NCBI RefSeq assembly: GCF_019457515.1
Contig: NZ_CP080421.1
Coordinates: 248,001-312,000 of the forward strand
Direction: 5' to 3'
DNA from: Shewanella mesophila
GTDB taxonomy: Bacteria > Pseudomonadota > Gammaproteobacteria > Enterobacterales > Shewanellaceae
DNA length: 64,000 bases
Shown here: piece by piece, positions 26,427-35,598 of the stretch
Numbering within the stretch: position 1 is the first letter of the stretch
Layout: every line of letters begins with the position of its first letter
Made by a program: the position numbers and the translations under genes
Notes under the pieces: generated by a model
What the model saw: the letters and a program-made list of their open reading frames with translations, nothing else
Told to the model about the DNA's origin: nothing
Databases searched by the model: none

Positions 26427-27977
26427 ATGTTGGCATTAGCCTCACAATCTCAGTTAGATTTAGCACACTATTATCTGCAGAAGATACTGTTATCCTCTGT
26501 CTATGATGTGGCAAAAATCACCCCGCTTTCTAGCCTGAATAAACTCTCTGCGCGTTTAGGCTGTCAAGTGTTTTTGAAGCGCGAAGATATGCAGCCTGTG
26601 CACTCGTTTAAGTTGCGTGGGGCTTATAATCGTATCGCTCAGCTTGATGCAAAGGAGTGTGAGCGCGGCGTCGTGTGCGCCTCTGCCGGCAATCACGCGC
26701 AAGGGGTGGCAATGTCGGCGTCGGCGCGTGGAATAAGCGCGGTGATCGTGATGCCAGAAACCACTCCCGAAATTAAGGTCGATGCGGTGCGCCGCCTTGG
26801 TGGCACAGTGGTGCTGCATGGTCAGTCTTTCGATATGGCCAATGAGTATGCCCAGCAACTCGCTAAAGACGAGGGGCGCGTATATGTCGCCCCGTTCGAT
26901 GATGAAGCGGTTATTGCGGGTCAAGGTACGATTGCGCAAGAGATGTTGCAGCAACAACGCGATCTCGAGGTGATATTTGTGCCCGTTGGCGGTGGCGGCC
27001 TGATCGCGGGTATCGCCGCCTATTACAAAGCGGTTATGCCGCAGGTGAAGATTATCGGAGTTGAGCCAGAAGACTCAGCCTGCCTAAAAGCCGCATTAGA
27101 AGCCGATGAACGTGTGGTGTTATCGCAAGTGGGGTTATTTGCCGATGGTGTGGCGGTAAAACAGATAGGTGCCGAGCCTTTTCGTCTGGCACGTGAATAT
27201 GTCGACCACGTGGTTACCGTTACCTCTGATGAGATCTGCGCTGCGGTTAAAGATATTTTTGAAGACACCCGCGCGATAGCTGAGCCCGCAGGTGCCTTAT
27301 CACTGGCTGGACTGAAAAAATATATCGGTGACGAGGGTAAAGGCCAAAAGGTGGCAGCTATCTTGAGTGGGGCTAACGTTAACTTCCACAGCCTACGTTA
27401 TGTGTCGGAGCGCTGTGAACTCGGTGAGCAGAAAGAGGCTATTTTGGCGGTTAAAGTGCCAGAACGTCCCGGCATTTTTTTACGCTTTTGTGAGTTGTTA
27501 GATAAGCGTGCGATGACTGAGTTTAATTACCGTTTTTCTAGCCGTGACAAGGCGGTGGTGTTTGCGGGTATTCGCCTGTCTCATGGTCAGGCGGAGCTGG
27601 ACGAGATAGTCGCGCGGCTTGAGGGCGATGGCTTCGAGGTGCAGGATCTGTCTCATGACGAGACGGCTAAACTCCATGTGCGTTATATGGTGGGTGGTCA
27701 TCCGCCAGAAGATCTTGATGAGCGTCTATTTAGCTTTGAGTTTCCAGAGCATCCCGGCGCCTTGTTTAAGTTTTTGACTACCTTGCAGAGTAAATGGAAC
27801 ATTAGTCTATTTCACTATCGTAATCATGGTGCCGCTTATGGGCGCGTACTTGCTGGCTTTGAAGTGCCAGAAAGCGATGCAACTGCGTTTCAGCAGTTTT
27901 TAACCGATGTGGGATTTGTCTATCAAGAAGAAACCCAGAGTCCTGCCTATAAATTGTTTTTGGATAACCGCGATTAA
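26427..27977 (+). CDS. ilvA: Threonine dehydratase, biosynthetic
   Basis: PLP enzyme converting threonine to 2-oxobutyrate, the committed step to isoleucine, inhibited by Ile. 516 residues from ATG 26427, one base after the ilvD stop and seven bases after GGAGG; an apparent longer frame into ilvD is not used. The PLP lysine is in HSFKLRGAYNR (~residue 60), the phosphate loop is VGGGGLIAG, and two C-terminal ACT-like regulatory domains (VPERPGIFLRFCELL, FPEHPGALFKFLTTL) are present, so feedback control is expected. Confidence 0.98.
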   Translation: MLALASQSQLDLAHYYLQKILLSSVYDVAKITPLSSLNKLSARLGCQVFLKREDMQPVHSFKLRGAYNRIAQLDAKECERGVVCASAGNHAQGVAMSASARGISAVIVMPETTPEIKVDAVRRLGGTVVLHGQSFDMANEYAQQLAKDEGRVYVAPFDDEAVIAGQGTIAQEMLQQQRDLEVIFVPVGGGGLIAGIAAYYKAVMPQVKIIGVEPEDSACLKAALEADERVVLSQVGLFADGVAVKQIGAEPFRLAREYVDHVVTVTSDEICAAVKDIFEDTRAIAEPAGALSLAGLKKYIGDEGKGQKVAAILSGANVNFHSLRYVSERCELGEQKEAILAVKVPERPGIFLRFCELLDKRAMTEFNYRFSSRDKAVVFAGIRLSHGQAELDEIVARLEGDGFEVQDLSHDETAKLHVRYMVGGHPPEDLDERLFSFEFPEHPGALFKFLTTLQSKWNISLFHYRNHGAAYGRVLAGFEVPESDATAFQQFLTDVGFVYQEETQSPAYKLFLDNRD

Positions 27978-28017
27978 TGGTGGTGTTGCTCATGGAAAGC
28001 GACAAACTTTAATGTTT

Positions 28018-28043
28018 AAAGGGGCGCAGTAGCGCCTTTTTTT
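28018..28043 (+). terminator. Terminator of the ilvLGMEDA operon
   Basis: Stem GGCGC / GCGCC with AGTA loop, flanked by AAAGG on the left and a T7 tract, 41 bp after ilvA. Confidence 0.88.
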
Positions 28044-28115
28044 ATGTTATCTTGCAATGCATTAAAAGCAATAAGATACCAATTATGGTACTTCAATAAC
28101 TGTTAATACGTAGGG

Positions 28116-28146
28116 AGATAACCGAGCCCCTTAGCGGAGGTTATCT
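28116..28146 (+). other. 5'-leader stem-loop before the class V aminotransferase gene
   Basis: Perfect 8-bp stem AGATAACC / GGTTATCT enclosing a 15-base internal region (GAGCCCCTTAGCGGA) lies 63 bp upstream of the start codon. There is no T tract. It could be a leader control element; no known riboswitch fits. Confidence 0.45.
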
Positions 28147-28208
28147 GATAAAACGACAGTTAGCCTTAACCCTAACTTTTTAAGCCACGGCTTTGAAGAG
28201 GAAATAAG

Positions 28209-29351
28209 ATGTTAGCAGCACCGAAAGTAAATGCATTTAACCCCCCTCGTAGAACGCTGATGGGCCCAGGTCCTTCAGATGTTTATCCAGAAGTATTGGC
28301 CGCTCAGGCTCGTCCAACAATTGGTCATCTCGACCCGCTATTTGTCGGCATGATGGATGAACTCAAAGCGCTGATCCAATATGCGTTTCAAACTAAAAAT
28401 GCCATGACCCTAGCGGTATCTGCACCGGGTAGCGCCGGTATGGAAACCTGTTTTGTTAATTTAGTTGAGCCCGGCGAAAAAGTGATAGTGTGCCGTAACG
28501 GGGTGTTTGGCGAGAGAATGCGTCAAAATGTTGAGCGCGTTGGTGCTACAGCCGTAGTCGTTGATAACGAGTGGGGCACACCAGTTTCGGTTAGCGATGT
28601 TGAGGCCGCGCTGAAAGCCAATCCTGATGCGAAGTTTTTGGCTTTTGTTCATGCCGAAACATCGACGGGTGCATTGTCAGATGCCAAGAGTCTCTGTGCG
28701 TTAGCCAAGCAGCATGATTGTCTTTCTATCGTCGATGCCGTGACCTCCTTAGGTGGTGTAGAGCTAAGAGTCGATGAATGGGGAATAGATGCGATTTACT
28801 CGGGCAGCCAAAAATGTCTCTCCTGTGTGCCAGGTTTGTCGCCAGTGTCGTTTTCACCTGCGGCGGTAGAGAAGCTTAAAGCACGCAAAACACCAGTACA
28901 GAGCTGGTTTTTAGATCAAAGCCTAGTGATGGGTTATTGGAGTGGCGATCAAGGTGCTGGCGGCAAGCGAAGCTATCATCATACTGCGCCTGTTAATGCA
29001 TTATATGCTCTCCATGAGTCGCTTCGCCTACTTGCACAAGAGGGGCTTGAAAACGCGTGGGCACGTCATCAAAACATGCATCAAGTGCTGCGTGAAGGGC
29101 TCGAGGCGTTAGGGCTTCAGTTTGTTGTTGAAGAGCAATCTCGTTTACCGCAACTTAACGCCGTGTATATTCCTGACGGGGTTGATGATGCCTTAGTGCG
29201 CAAGCAGTTACTGGAAAACTATAACCTAGAGATAGGGGCTGGATTGGGTGCATTGGCAGGTAAAGCATGGCGTATCGGTTTGATGGGCTTTGGTGCAAGA
29301 CGTGAAAACGTCGCGTTATGTTTACGAGCCCTTGAAGAGGTGCTGCGTTAG
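28209..29351 (+). CDS. Class V aminotransferase, alanine/serine-glyoxylate aminotransferase-like
   Basis: 380 residues. The N-terminal [14 protein letters not shown] and [26 protein letters not shown] and the PLP lysine in [13 protein letters not shown] mark the AGT/SGAT family of PLP enzymes, which transfer amino groups from alanine or serine to glyoxylate. It follows ilvA but has its own leader and lies after a strong terminator, so it is a separate unit. Preferred amino donor cannot be told from the sequence. Confidence 0.92.
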   Translation: MLAAPKVNAFNPPRRTLMGPGPSDVYPEVLAAQARPTIGHLDPLFVGMMDELKALIQYAFQTKNAMTLAVSAPGSAGMETCFVNLVEPGEKVIVCRNGVFGERMRQNVERVGATAVVVDNEWGTPVSVSDVEAALKANPDAKFLAFVHAETSTGALSDAKSLCALAKQHDCLSIVDAVTSLGGVELRVDEWGIDAIYSGSQKCLSCVPGLSPVSFSPAAVEKLKARKTPVQSWFLDQSLVMGYWSGDQGAGGKRSYHHTAPVNALYALHESLRLLAQEGLENAWARHQNMHQVLREGLEALGLQFVVEEQSRLPQLNAVYIPDGVDDALVRKQLLENYNLEIGAGLGALAGKAWRIGLMGFGARRENVALCLRALEEVLR

Positions 29352-29374
29352 TTACAACTGATGGCTCACGTAAT

Positions 29375-29403
29375 AAAAAGGGGAATTAAATTTCCCCTTT
29401 TTT
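29375..29403. terminator. Terminator after the class V aminotransferase
   Basis: Stem AAAGGGGAA / TTCCCCTTT followed by T6; A tract on the other side makes it potentially bidirectional for the convergent membrane protein gene. Confidence 0.88.
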
Positions 29404-29432
29404 GTGGCTGATAATGAGTCGCTCCACGCGTT

Positions 29433-29816
29433 CTAATCTATTGTCATACCAAAGGAGATTAACGCTAGGGTCGACACCACTGTAACCAGTGAAAAGATAG
29501 TACCGAGAATCGCAAATATCTTTTTGCGCTGCTTCTGAAATAATCCCGCTATACCTAAACCTGTTGCGACCAGCGCGGTGCCGATAAAGGCAAATAACAG
29601 TATTCCAACGACAACAGCCTCCACAGATTCTTCGTTCATCCCACCTGGTGTGGTCGCTTCTATCACGCCTGCGACGATTAACAGCCCAAAGATGAGCATC
29701 ATTGAGACAATGCTAAGTACAAATGATGCAATACCCAGCCCTGAGTGTTTCATTTCAATAGCGGGGCTTGGTGTTAGTGCAGGAGTTGTTGGCGGCAGTG
29801 CTTCGGTAGCTTCCAT
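29433..29816 (-). CDS. Small membrane protein, unknown (DUF4190-like layout)
   Basis: 127 residues: a Pro/Thr-rich N-terminal tail (EALPPTTPALTPSPA), then three hydrophobic segments near residues 27-50, 68-90 and 100-122 (LGIASFVLSIVSMMLIFGLL, VVVGILLFAFIGTALVA, IFAILGTIFSLVTVVSTLAL). The GLGIASFVLSI start and basic loop FQKQRKKIFA are common in DUF4190-type proteins, but the match is weak. AAGGA precedes the ATG. Function unknown. Confidence 0.65.
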   Translation of the reverse strand: MEATEALPPTTPALTPSPAIEMKHSGLGIASFVLSIVSMMLIFGLLIVAGVIEATTPGGMNEESVEAVVVGILLFAFIGTALVATGLGIAGLFQKQRKKIFAILGTIFSLVTVVSTLALISFGMTID

Positions 29817-30180
29817 GCGATGGTCCTTAAGTTCATGTTAAAACAATTGAAAAAATATCGAGAAAATTCGTTAACGTAAAATACGCTTAGCGATTAATTA
29901 TTTCAATAAAAATAATGTGAATCATTGGTTTATAGATATTCTTATCTTGTTTATTGAGGCGACTTTGATGCGCATAAATCGTGCCTTTTTTAGGTCGGCT
30001 ATAGCGCTTTTTGAGGGATGATTGATCTAGCTTAACTTGGGAGGCAATTGTTTTTTTACCTAGGTTGGCAGCGACTAAAATGAGGGTTAAGGAAGCCTAG
30101 AGGGCTTGCGCTTTAGGCTGTTTGTAAATCCTCTGCATCAGCCTTGTTTAAGGAGATGCGAGCCAACAAAGGAGCTTGTT
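29817..30180. other. Intergenic region between the membrane protein and hsp20
   Basis: 364 bp, AT-rich in its first half, holding the divergent 5' regions of both genes. I looked for a heat-shock sigma-32 promoter and found no convincing CTTGAAA / CCCCAT pair. No gene, RNA or repeat was seen. Confidence 0.6.
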
Positions 30181-30651
30181 ATGAAATCATTCTTTCCCTC
30201 AATCTTTCATAAAGATGATCCACGTACTGCATTGCAGTCGCGGTTAGATAATGTATTCGATGACTTTGCCAAAGATTGGTTAACGACTTGGCCAAATGTC
30301 CGTGCAGAGCTCGGCGTTATGCCTGCCATTGATGTGAAAGAGAGTGCCGAATATATCGAGATCAAGGCCGAACTGCCTGATATGAATGAAAAGGATATCA
30401 ATGTTGATATTCGAGGCAACTACCTCATTATTAGTGGCGAGAAACATAATGAGCAGGAAAAGGATGACAAAGGATATCATCTACGAGAGCGTTCTTTTGG
30501 TTCATTCCAACGTCAGATCCCACTTGGATTCAACCTCGATGCTGAGCAGATCACCGCGCAATACAAGAAAGGTGTATTGGCGATTCATGTGCCTAAACCA
30601 GCAGAGTTACAGCAAGATGCAAAAAAAGTGAAAGTGGCTTTTCATGATTAG
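30181..30651 (+). CDS. Hsp20/alpha-crystallin family small heat shock protein
   Basis: 156 residues from ATG 30181 behind AAAGGAG. The alpha-crystallin domain spans residues ~45-140, starting at MPAIDVKESAEYIEIKAELP and including the conserved GSFQRQIPLGF and the family signature KKGVLAIHVPKP. It is an ATP-independent holdase that binds unfolding proteins. It resembles the class A Hsp20 type more than IbpA/IbpB. Single gene with its own terminator. Confidence 0.94.
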   Translation: MKSFFPSIFHKDDPRTALQSRLDNVFDDFAKDWLTTWPNVRAELGVMPAIDVKESAEYIEIKAELPDMNEKDINVDIRGNYLIISGEKHNEQEKDDKGYHLRERSFGSFQRQIPLGFNLDAEQITAQYKKGVLAIHVPKPAELQQDAKKVKVAFHD

Positions 30652-30686
30652 TAGATAACTAACCAGTTTAATGGCGATGAAATAAT

Positions 30687-30712
30687 AAAAGGCACCGAGA
30701 GGTGCCTTTTAT
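30687..30712. terminator. Bidirectional terminator after hsp20
   Basis: Perfect stem AAAAGGCACC / GGTGCCTTTT with GAGA loop between convergent genes. Confidence 0.92.
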
Positions 30713-30724
30713 CTATTGCTGAAA

Positions 30725-32632
30725 CTAATTATGGTGGCAAACAGCAGGTGGCAGTGGGGTATCGTCTTTTACGATTAACCTTGGCAGTTGGTTGGTGATC
30801 TGGGTGTATATCTCTGGGTATTTCAAACGGATTAGTGACATTAAACGTTGATGATATGGATAGATATTGGGCTCAAGTACCATTAGTGCTGATAAATACT
30901 CTAATAGATGCTCTGGATTAAATTGGTAATTGTTCGTATCTAATAATAGGTAAAGCGGATCTCGTCCATTAGCTCTAGCTGGGTAGCTAATGTGGTGGCT
31001 AACTAGGTATTTAAGCAGAGTGAGATCTTGGTTAAGTATTGCCATATCAAGTAAACTTCTACCTTCATAATCTAGCTTGTCGATATCTAGACCTTGGGTT
31101 ATTAGGGAGGTAATGTTTTTTCTGGAAAAGCGATAAATACGATTGTAGTCAAATGTCTCTTGACGTAATTGGCTCAGTTGTAATGGCGTGAAATACTCTG
31201 GGTTGTAACCTAACAGTTGATAGAAAAAATCGCGATTCACCGCTTCTTCTAACTGCGAGTTCTCGACCATTTTAATGGCTTTTTTTATCTGTTTTTGCTT
31301 AGCAAGCCTGTATACAGCATCATTTAAGCTCTTGTTATTACTGCGTCTGTAGGGCAACCTTTGTCGCTGGGTATCACTAAAACAATCGGCTAATACTGGA
31401 TCGATGTCGTTAAGGTTAGCCACGTTTACTTGTTTGCCTTCTCTAATCAGTTTATGGCTAAAGTAACTAAGGTCATGTGGTTGCCATTGGCTGTTCACAT
31501 TTTCAACTAATAACTGGCACTGTGTTAACTGTGCAGGTGAAGTCTGTTTTGCTAGTGCTTGAGTTAGATCGGTATTCAGTTCTTCGATCAATGGGGAATT
31601 AGGATCATATGCTAACGACTTTTTCGGTACAATTTGAGTTAGATCAAGCTCAAATTCATTTTGCAAAATTGCCAACTGTTCGGCATCAAATTGATAAATA
31701 TTCCGAGGAAAATGGCCTGCTATTTGTTGCTCGGTTTGAGAGGTGAAGTTTGCTGGGCTATTTAGTGCCTGTAAGGTTTTAATTATCCTAACCTGCCTTG
31801 CAAATGCTCCGTCGTCTAATGGTTTATTGAAACTAAAAAAATAATCCAAATGAGCAAGTGCATACTCCATAGTTGTCCCCAAATAGGGATCATTGCTTAA
31901 TTCACTATTTTTTGTCAGGAGTAAATTAAGCACTCTCTCTTGCCCATTTGCAGCTGCGGTCTCAATGAGGTGAAGATTTTCACCTGCGAATATATGATCA
32001 CCTAGTAGAGCGTTGACATCTTCTAGTTTATTAACGGCGTGAAAGAGTAATGCTTCGGATAGCGAGTCTTGTTGTAGTAGCCAGTCAACATCATCTACCG
32101 TTAACCCTGTTGCTTGGATAAGTGCAATGGCATCATCATCACTTAATTCAGTAATATTTTTAAGACTTGGTTGAGGTACAGGCCTTTCCCAAACAAAATC
32201 CGTATAGATTTCGGGAAACTGTTGTTTGGCTTGTTCGTCAAGTTCTCGATTTTGTTTACTAAGCTGTGAATGAAATTTTAACTGTTTCACCCGCCAATTT
32301 GCTGCATGAAGTTGGCTCGAAAAATGATCGATAGCCAATGTAATATCATCGATAGAATATCCCTTGTCTAACCATTGATCCCAGTCTTGCTCATTGGCCC
32401 AATCCCTACGCGTATTTTTGTTAGATTCGATAAGTAGTATACAGCTCTGATAATTGTTAGGTGAGTCTGCCTTGGCGTGGAGCTCTTCAGTATCGAGTTG
32501 GAGGGATGATGAGAGAGGGGGCTGGCTTGTTTTTATGCTGTCATATGAATAAGGAGAGTTGATGGAAGGGGTTTGGAAAAACCAATATAGCGCTGCAATG
32601 ACCACTAGTGTAGCAACGATGTACTTTTTCAT
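30725..32632 (-). CDS. Membrane-anchored helical-repeat (ankyrin-like) protein of unknown function
   Basis: 635 residues. One N-terminal hydrophobic segment (YIVATLVVIAALYWFF, residues 4-19) anchors or exports it, so most of the protein should be periplasmic. The rest is predicted helical; several stretches look like degenerate ankyrin units (NLHLIETAAANGQERVLNLL near 225; YEGRSLLDMAILNQDLTLLK near 540). Few Cys; no catalytic motif seen. It stands alone, 183 bp from pgpB, in the same direction. I do not recognise it. Protein-protein binding is the most reasonable guess for such repeats. Confidence 0.7.
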   Translation of the reverse strand: MKKYIVATLVVIAALYWFFQTPSINSPYSYDSIKTSQPPLSSSLQLDTEELHAKADSPNNYQSCILLIESNKNTRRDWANEQDWDQWLDKGYSIDDITLAIDHFSSQLHAANWRVKQLKFHSQLSKQNRELDEQAKQQFPEIYTDFVWERPVPQPSLKNITELSDDDAIALIQATGLTVDDVDWLLQQDSLSEALLFHAVNKLEDVNALLGDHIFAGENLHLIETAAANGQERVLNLLLTKNSELSNDPYLGTTMEYALAHLDYFFSFNKPLDDGAFARQVRIIKTLQALNSPANFTSQTEQQIAGHFPRNIYQFDAEQLAILQNEFELDLTQIVPKKSLAYDPNSPLIEELNTDLTQALAKQTSPAQLTQCQLLVENVNSQWQPHDLSYFSHKLIREGKQVNVANLNDIDPVLADCFSDTQRQRLPYRRSNNKSLNDAVYRLAKQKQIKKAIKMVENSQLEEAVNRDFFYQLLGYNPEYFTPLQLSQLRQETFDYNRIYRFSRKNITSLITQGLDIDKLDYEGRSLLDMAILNQDLTLLKYLVSHHISYPARANGRDPLYLLLDTNNYQFNPEHLLEYLSALMVLEPNIYPYHQRLMSLIRLKYPEIYTQITNQLPRLIVKDDTPLPPAVCHHN

Positions 32633-32815
32633 TTAGTTTCAATCCTTAAAACCTAGTTATAGTTATATTTTACATGAGGATTATATCACTGTCGTTCTCG
32701 TGGCTATAGAGGATAACCAGCTAAACTGCGCTTACCTGTTCACTTTCATCAATGTTTAAGCGGATAGCTGTTGGATCATGATGAGAGGTCAATTGGCTCA
32801 TTTGAGACGACATTG

Positions 32816-33577
32816 CTAACTCCTTTGGACTGCAGGTATTAGCAATGAATAGCAACTAATCATACACCAAATACTGATTAGGCCTATTAGACCGCCAATC
32901 ACGGTAGAAGCGAGCACGTCTTGTGACCAGTGCATGCCAAGTAGCATGCGACTAAAGCCCATGCCTAAGCTCCATACGCATAATAGAGATGGGAATAGAT
33001 ATTGGCCGCTAAGCAATAGAAAGTAGCTCATTACCATAGATAAGGTCACGGCAAATAGCGTATGCCCAGAGGGGAAGGCAAAGCCCACTTCATGAAGCCA
33101 ATGGTTGGCGATACGATTAGACAGCTGAAGGTTGTTAGGGGCGGAGATGAACTTGCTTATCGCGCTGTCTATGACGGGCTTACGTTGGTCGGTGGGCAGT
33201 TGATAGAACTCATCAATATTGAGTAGTTGCTGCTGATGCAGCAATTGGGCATTGGGCCTAGGCTCGCTGAAATACGGCTTTAGAAACTGGTTGAGTGTTA
33301 AAGTCGACACCATACTAATAGAGACTGTGATTAACAGTGGCAGAAAGTGGGCTTTGGGTATTTTTCTATAGCAGAACCCGAGCAAGACTAAGACGGTAAG
33401 CACCCCAAATGGCGCCGTGCCAGAAGAGGTCAGCCAATATAGGGCTTCTGCGTGGGATGAATTAAGTGTGATAAGTGGAAACAGTTCCGTGCCGCTTAAC
33501 AAGAGTATGGCTGGTACAATAATAAGCAACATCCAGCCAAGTAGCAGATAAGTTTTATGGCTTCTTGAAAGTGTCAA
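32816..33577 (-). CDS. pgpB: PAP2-family phosphatase, PgpB-like
   Basis: 253 residues with about six membrane helices. The three PAP2 motifs are intact: KPYFSEPRP, FPSGHTLFA (catalytic His) and SRMLLGMHWSQD (catalytic His and Asp). The insert INIDEFYQL-type region (NIDEFYQLPTDQR) and length match PgpB, which dephosphorylates phosphatidylglycerol phosphate and undecaprenyl pyrophosphate at the periplasmic face. The longest frame begins with TTG at 33577; the next ATG (33532) would remove part of the first helix, so TTG is kept but is uncertain. Confidence 0.88.
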   Translation of the reverse strand: MTLSRSHKTYLLLGWMLLIIVPAILLLSGTELFPLITLNSSHAEALYWLTSSGTAPFGVLTVLVLLGFCYRKIPKAHFLPLLITVSISMVSTLTLNQFLKPYFSEPRPNAQLLHQQQLLNIDEFYQLPTDQRKPVIDSAISKFISAPNNLQLSNRIANHWLHEVGFAFPSGHTLFAVTLSMVMSYFLLLSGQYLFPSLLCVWSLGMGFSRMLLGMHWSQDVLASTVIGGLIGLISIWCMISCYSLLIPAVQRS

Positions 33578-33653
33578 AGAGATGTCTCGCGAAAAAACAG
33601 TAAGGCTAACGCGCCATGGATTGGCTAGCTAGCCTTAGTTGTTAAAATCGCGA

Positions 33654-35027
33654 TTAAATTTGCTTAATGTCATCAATCTTATGAGGCGCATGACGGGTTA
33701 TGTACATTAATATCAACATTACAATGACGAGTAGTCCCGTTCCCATAAGAAGGGCGTAATCTTCTAGCTTTAGAATGGAGTAGAGCACGCTATAGAGGGC
33801 GATTAACATTGCAGCCATTATTCCACTTCGCTTGGCGCTACGGGTAACACTGCCAATATAGATTGAAACCGAAAAAAGCGGCACACAAGCGGCCAGTAGA
33901 TAGGCGTAACCGAAACTAATATGTTCCGATAGTGATAACAAAATTAGATAAAATAGTGTCATGGCGCTGGCGACCAATAGATATTGGATCGTCGACAGTA
34001 TTTGATGCTGCCCGAGTTCAAAAATCAATAATAGAATACTGGTTAATATGATAAATAGCAGACCGTATTTTACCGCTCGTTCAATTTTCCCATAATGAGT
34101 GACGGGTTCAAATAAGGTTGCCTGGGCTTTGACTTCTTGTAAGTTTATTTGACTGTTTTTACTAAAGAACTGAGGGTAATTACGAGTCAAATAACTTACC
34201 TTCCATTGAGCATTGAAACCGTTAGCATCAATACTTCTATCCGTAGGCAATAGACCATTAAAACTTGGATGTGGCCAGTCAGCATCGAGGGTTATCGTGG
34301 TTTGTTGTCCTGTTGGCAGCACACTTATTCCCTGGGAACCACGCAGTTGAATATCAAAAGTTAAGTCGAGTACTTGTGATTTTTCGTTTAAAGAGATTAA
34401 TTGATGAAAGCCTCGTTCTAAGCCCGATATTTGCTCAAGCCCAGTGCCAGACATTAGCGGATTACCTTGTGGTAGTGATTGAGTTGTTTTATTGCTGGGG
34501 CTGCCTAAATTAGTTTGAAATTGATTAATACTGTCAATGGCTTGATTGGCTGAGATGCCAAAAACGATCCTAGCGAATTCTGGTTGAATTTTTACTAAGT
34601 TAGGCTGTTTAAACTCAACTATATCGAATTTTGCTTTGCCAGTAATGTGTGCGTTATAAACCAATGACTGAAAAATGCCGCGGGACAAAAAGTCATGTTT
34701 TAGGGTGATATTAAGGTTGAGATCTTTAGGTAAAATGACGAATTCACTATCGATAGTATGTCTCGTTTTTGTGAGTTTCCCTTGCTCATTAAAGCTTTCT
34801 TGGATCACCTCGTAGGTATAGGGAATCACTATTGCTGGTCCTGATATCTGTTGCTGTTCACCCCAGGAATGACCTATCTCGTTTACCACATCATGGTAAA
34901 GCGATTGTCGATCAGAGGTGATATCCATCACGAGTCCAAGAGGGATAAGTGAGAGCAGTGATAGTATCGCAATAAAAACTAGTTTTTGACTGATTGGACT
35001 ACTGCCCAGCCCGAAACGATTTAACAT
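33654..35027 (-). CDS. creD: Inner membrane protein CreD
   Basis: 457 residues; ATG 35027 follows AAGGGA with good spacing, whereas ATG 35045 has none. One N-terminal helix, a large periplasmic domain (~35-310; conserved DRQSLYHDVVNEIGHSWG and GPAIVIPY) and about five C-terminal helices give the CreD layout. CreD is an envelope protein of the CreBC regulon linked to beta-lactam and colicin responses. No creBC genes are nearby, so control is not evident. Confidence 0.93.
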   Translation of the reverse strand: MLNRFGLGSSPISQKLVFIAILSLLSLIPLGLVMDITSDRQSLYHDVVNEIGHSWGEQQQISGPAIVIPYTYEVIQESFNEQGKLTKTRHTIDSEFVILPKDLNLNITLKHDFLSRGIFQSLVYNAHITGKAKFDIVEFKQPNLVKIQPEFARIVFGISANQAIDSINQFQTNLGSPSNKTTQSLPQGNPLMSGTGLEQISGLERGFHQLISLNEKSQVLDLTFDIQLRGSQGISVLPTGQQTTITLDADWPHPSFNGLLPTDRSIDANGFNAQWKVSYLTRNYPQFFSKNSQINLQEVKAQATLFEPVTHYGKIERAVKYGLLFIILTSILLLIFELGQHQILSTIQYLLVASAMTLFYLILLSLSEHISFGYAYLLAACVPLFSVSIYIGSVTRSAKRSGIMAAMLIALYSVLYSILKLEDYALLMGTGLLVIVMLILMYITRHAPHKIDDIKQI

Positions 35028-35137
35028 GTAAGTTCCCTTTTTCATTTGATCACATTTTTGACATTATTGTATTTAATCATTTTTAAAGTAGGGAATGAGG
35101 GCAGAGTGATGATCAATTATGGCGAAAAAAGGTAATA

Positions 35138-35160
35138 AAAAAGAGCGCATAGCGCTCCTT
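35138..35160 (-). terminator. Terminator of ubiK
   Basis: On the minus strand, AAGGAGCGC-TAT-GCGCTCTT followed by a T-rich tract, 25 bp after the ubiK stop. Confidence 0.85.
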
Positions 35161-35182
35161 TCATTTTGTATTGGTGAGAAAC

Positions 35183-35437
35183 TCATTCAGCTTGAGTAAG
35201 CTTGGCTTCTAAGGCATCAACCTGTTTTTGTAGCATTTCTAGCTTTTCACGGGTTTTTAGTAGTACATGTTGTTGTACGTCAAACTCCTCACGCGAGACT
35301 ACATCTAGTTTCATCAACTGATTCTGTAGGATCTGTTTGCTCTTGTCTTCAAATTCGCCAGCAAACTGCTTAAGACCACTTGGAAGGTTTTCACTAAGTT
35401 GCTTAGCAACTTCTTCGATTTTCTTTGGATTGATCAT
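35183..35437 (-). CDS. ubiK: Ubiquinone biosynthesis accessory factor UbiK
   Basis: 84 residues. The N-terminal INPKKIEEVAKQLSENLP and C-terminal coiled coil (LLKTREKLEMLQKQVDAL) with the motif VSREEFDVQ are the BMFP/YqiC signature. UbiK forms a complex with UbiJ and assists aerobic ubiquinone synthesis. It diverges from rep, with 161 bp between the starts. Confidence 0.94.
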   Translation of the reverse strand: MINPKKIEEVAKQLSENLPSGLKQFAGEFEDKSKQILQNQLMKLDVVSREEFDVQQHVLLKTREKLEMLQKQVDALEAKLTQAE

Positions 35438-35598
35438 TGTTAATTCCGCTGTTGGCTAATCAAGTCTAGATGGTTGAGAATTGTACCTGCTTTAAGTTTA
35501 CATCGATAGTTGGATTTTTTGTCAATGGCGAGGTAGAGATTCTGGTATGATCTGCCGCTGGTTTAAATGCTTTTTATCTGCGTGGTAATTGTTAATTC

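Noticed and set aside
28140..28208. Guanidine-II (mini-ykkC) riboswitch, because of ACGG and ACGA motifs before the class V aminotransferase
   Set aside because: The motifs are not in the loops of paired hairpins closed by C-G, and the downstream gene does not fit.
29950..30180. Sigma-32 heat-shock promoter before hsp20
   Set aside because: The nearest candidate (CTTGCGC with a CCTCTGCAT-like -10) has the wrong spacing and a poor -10.
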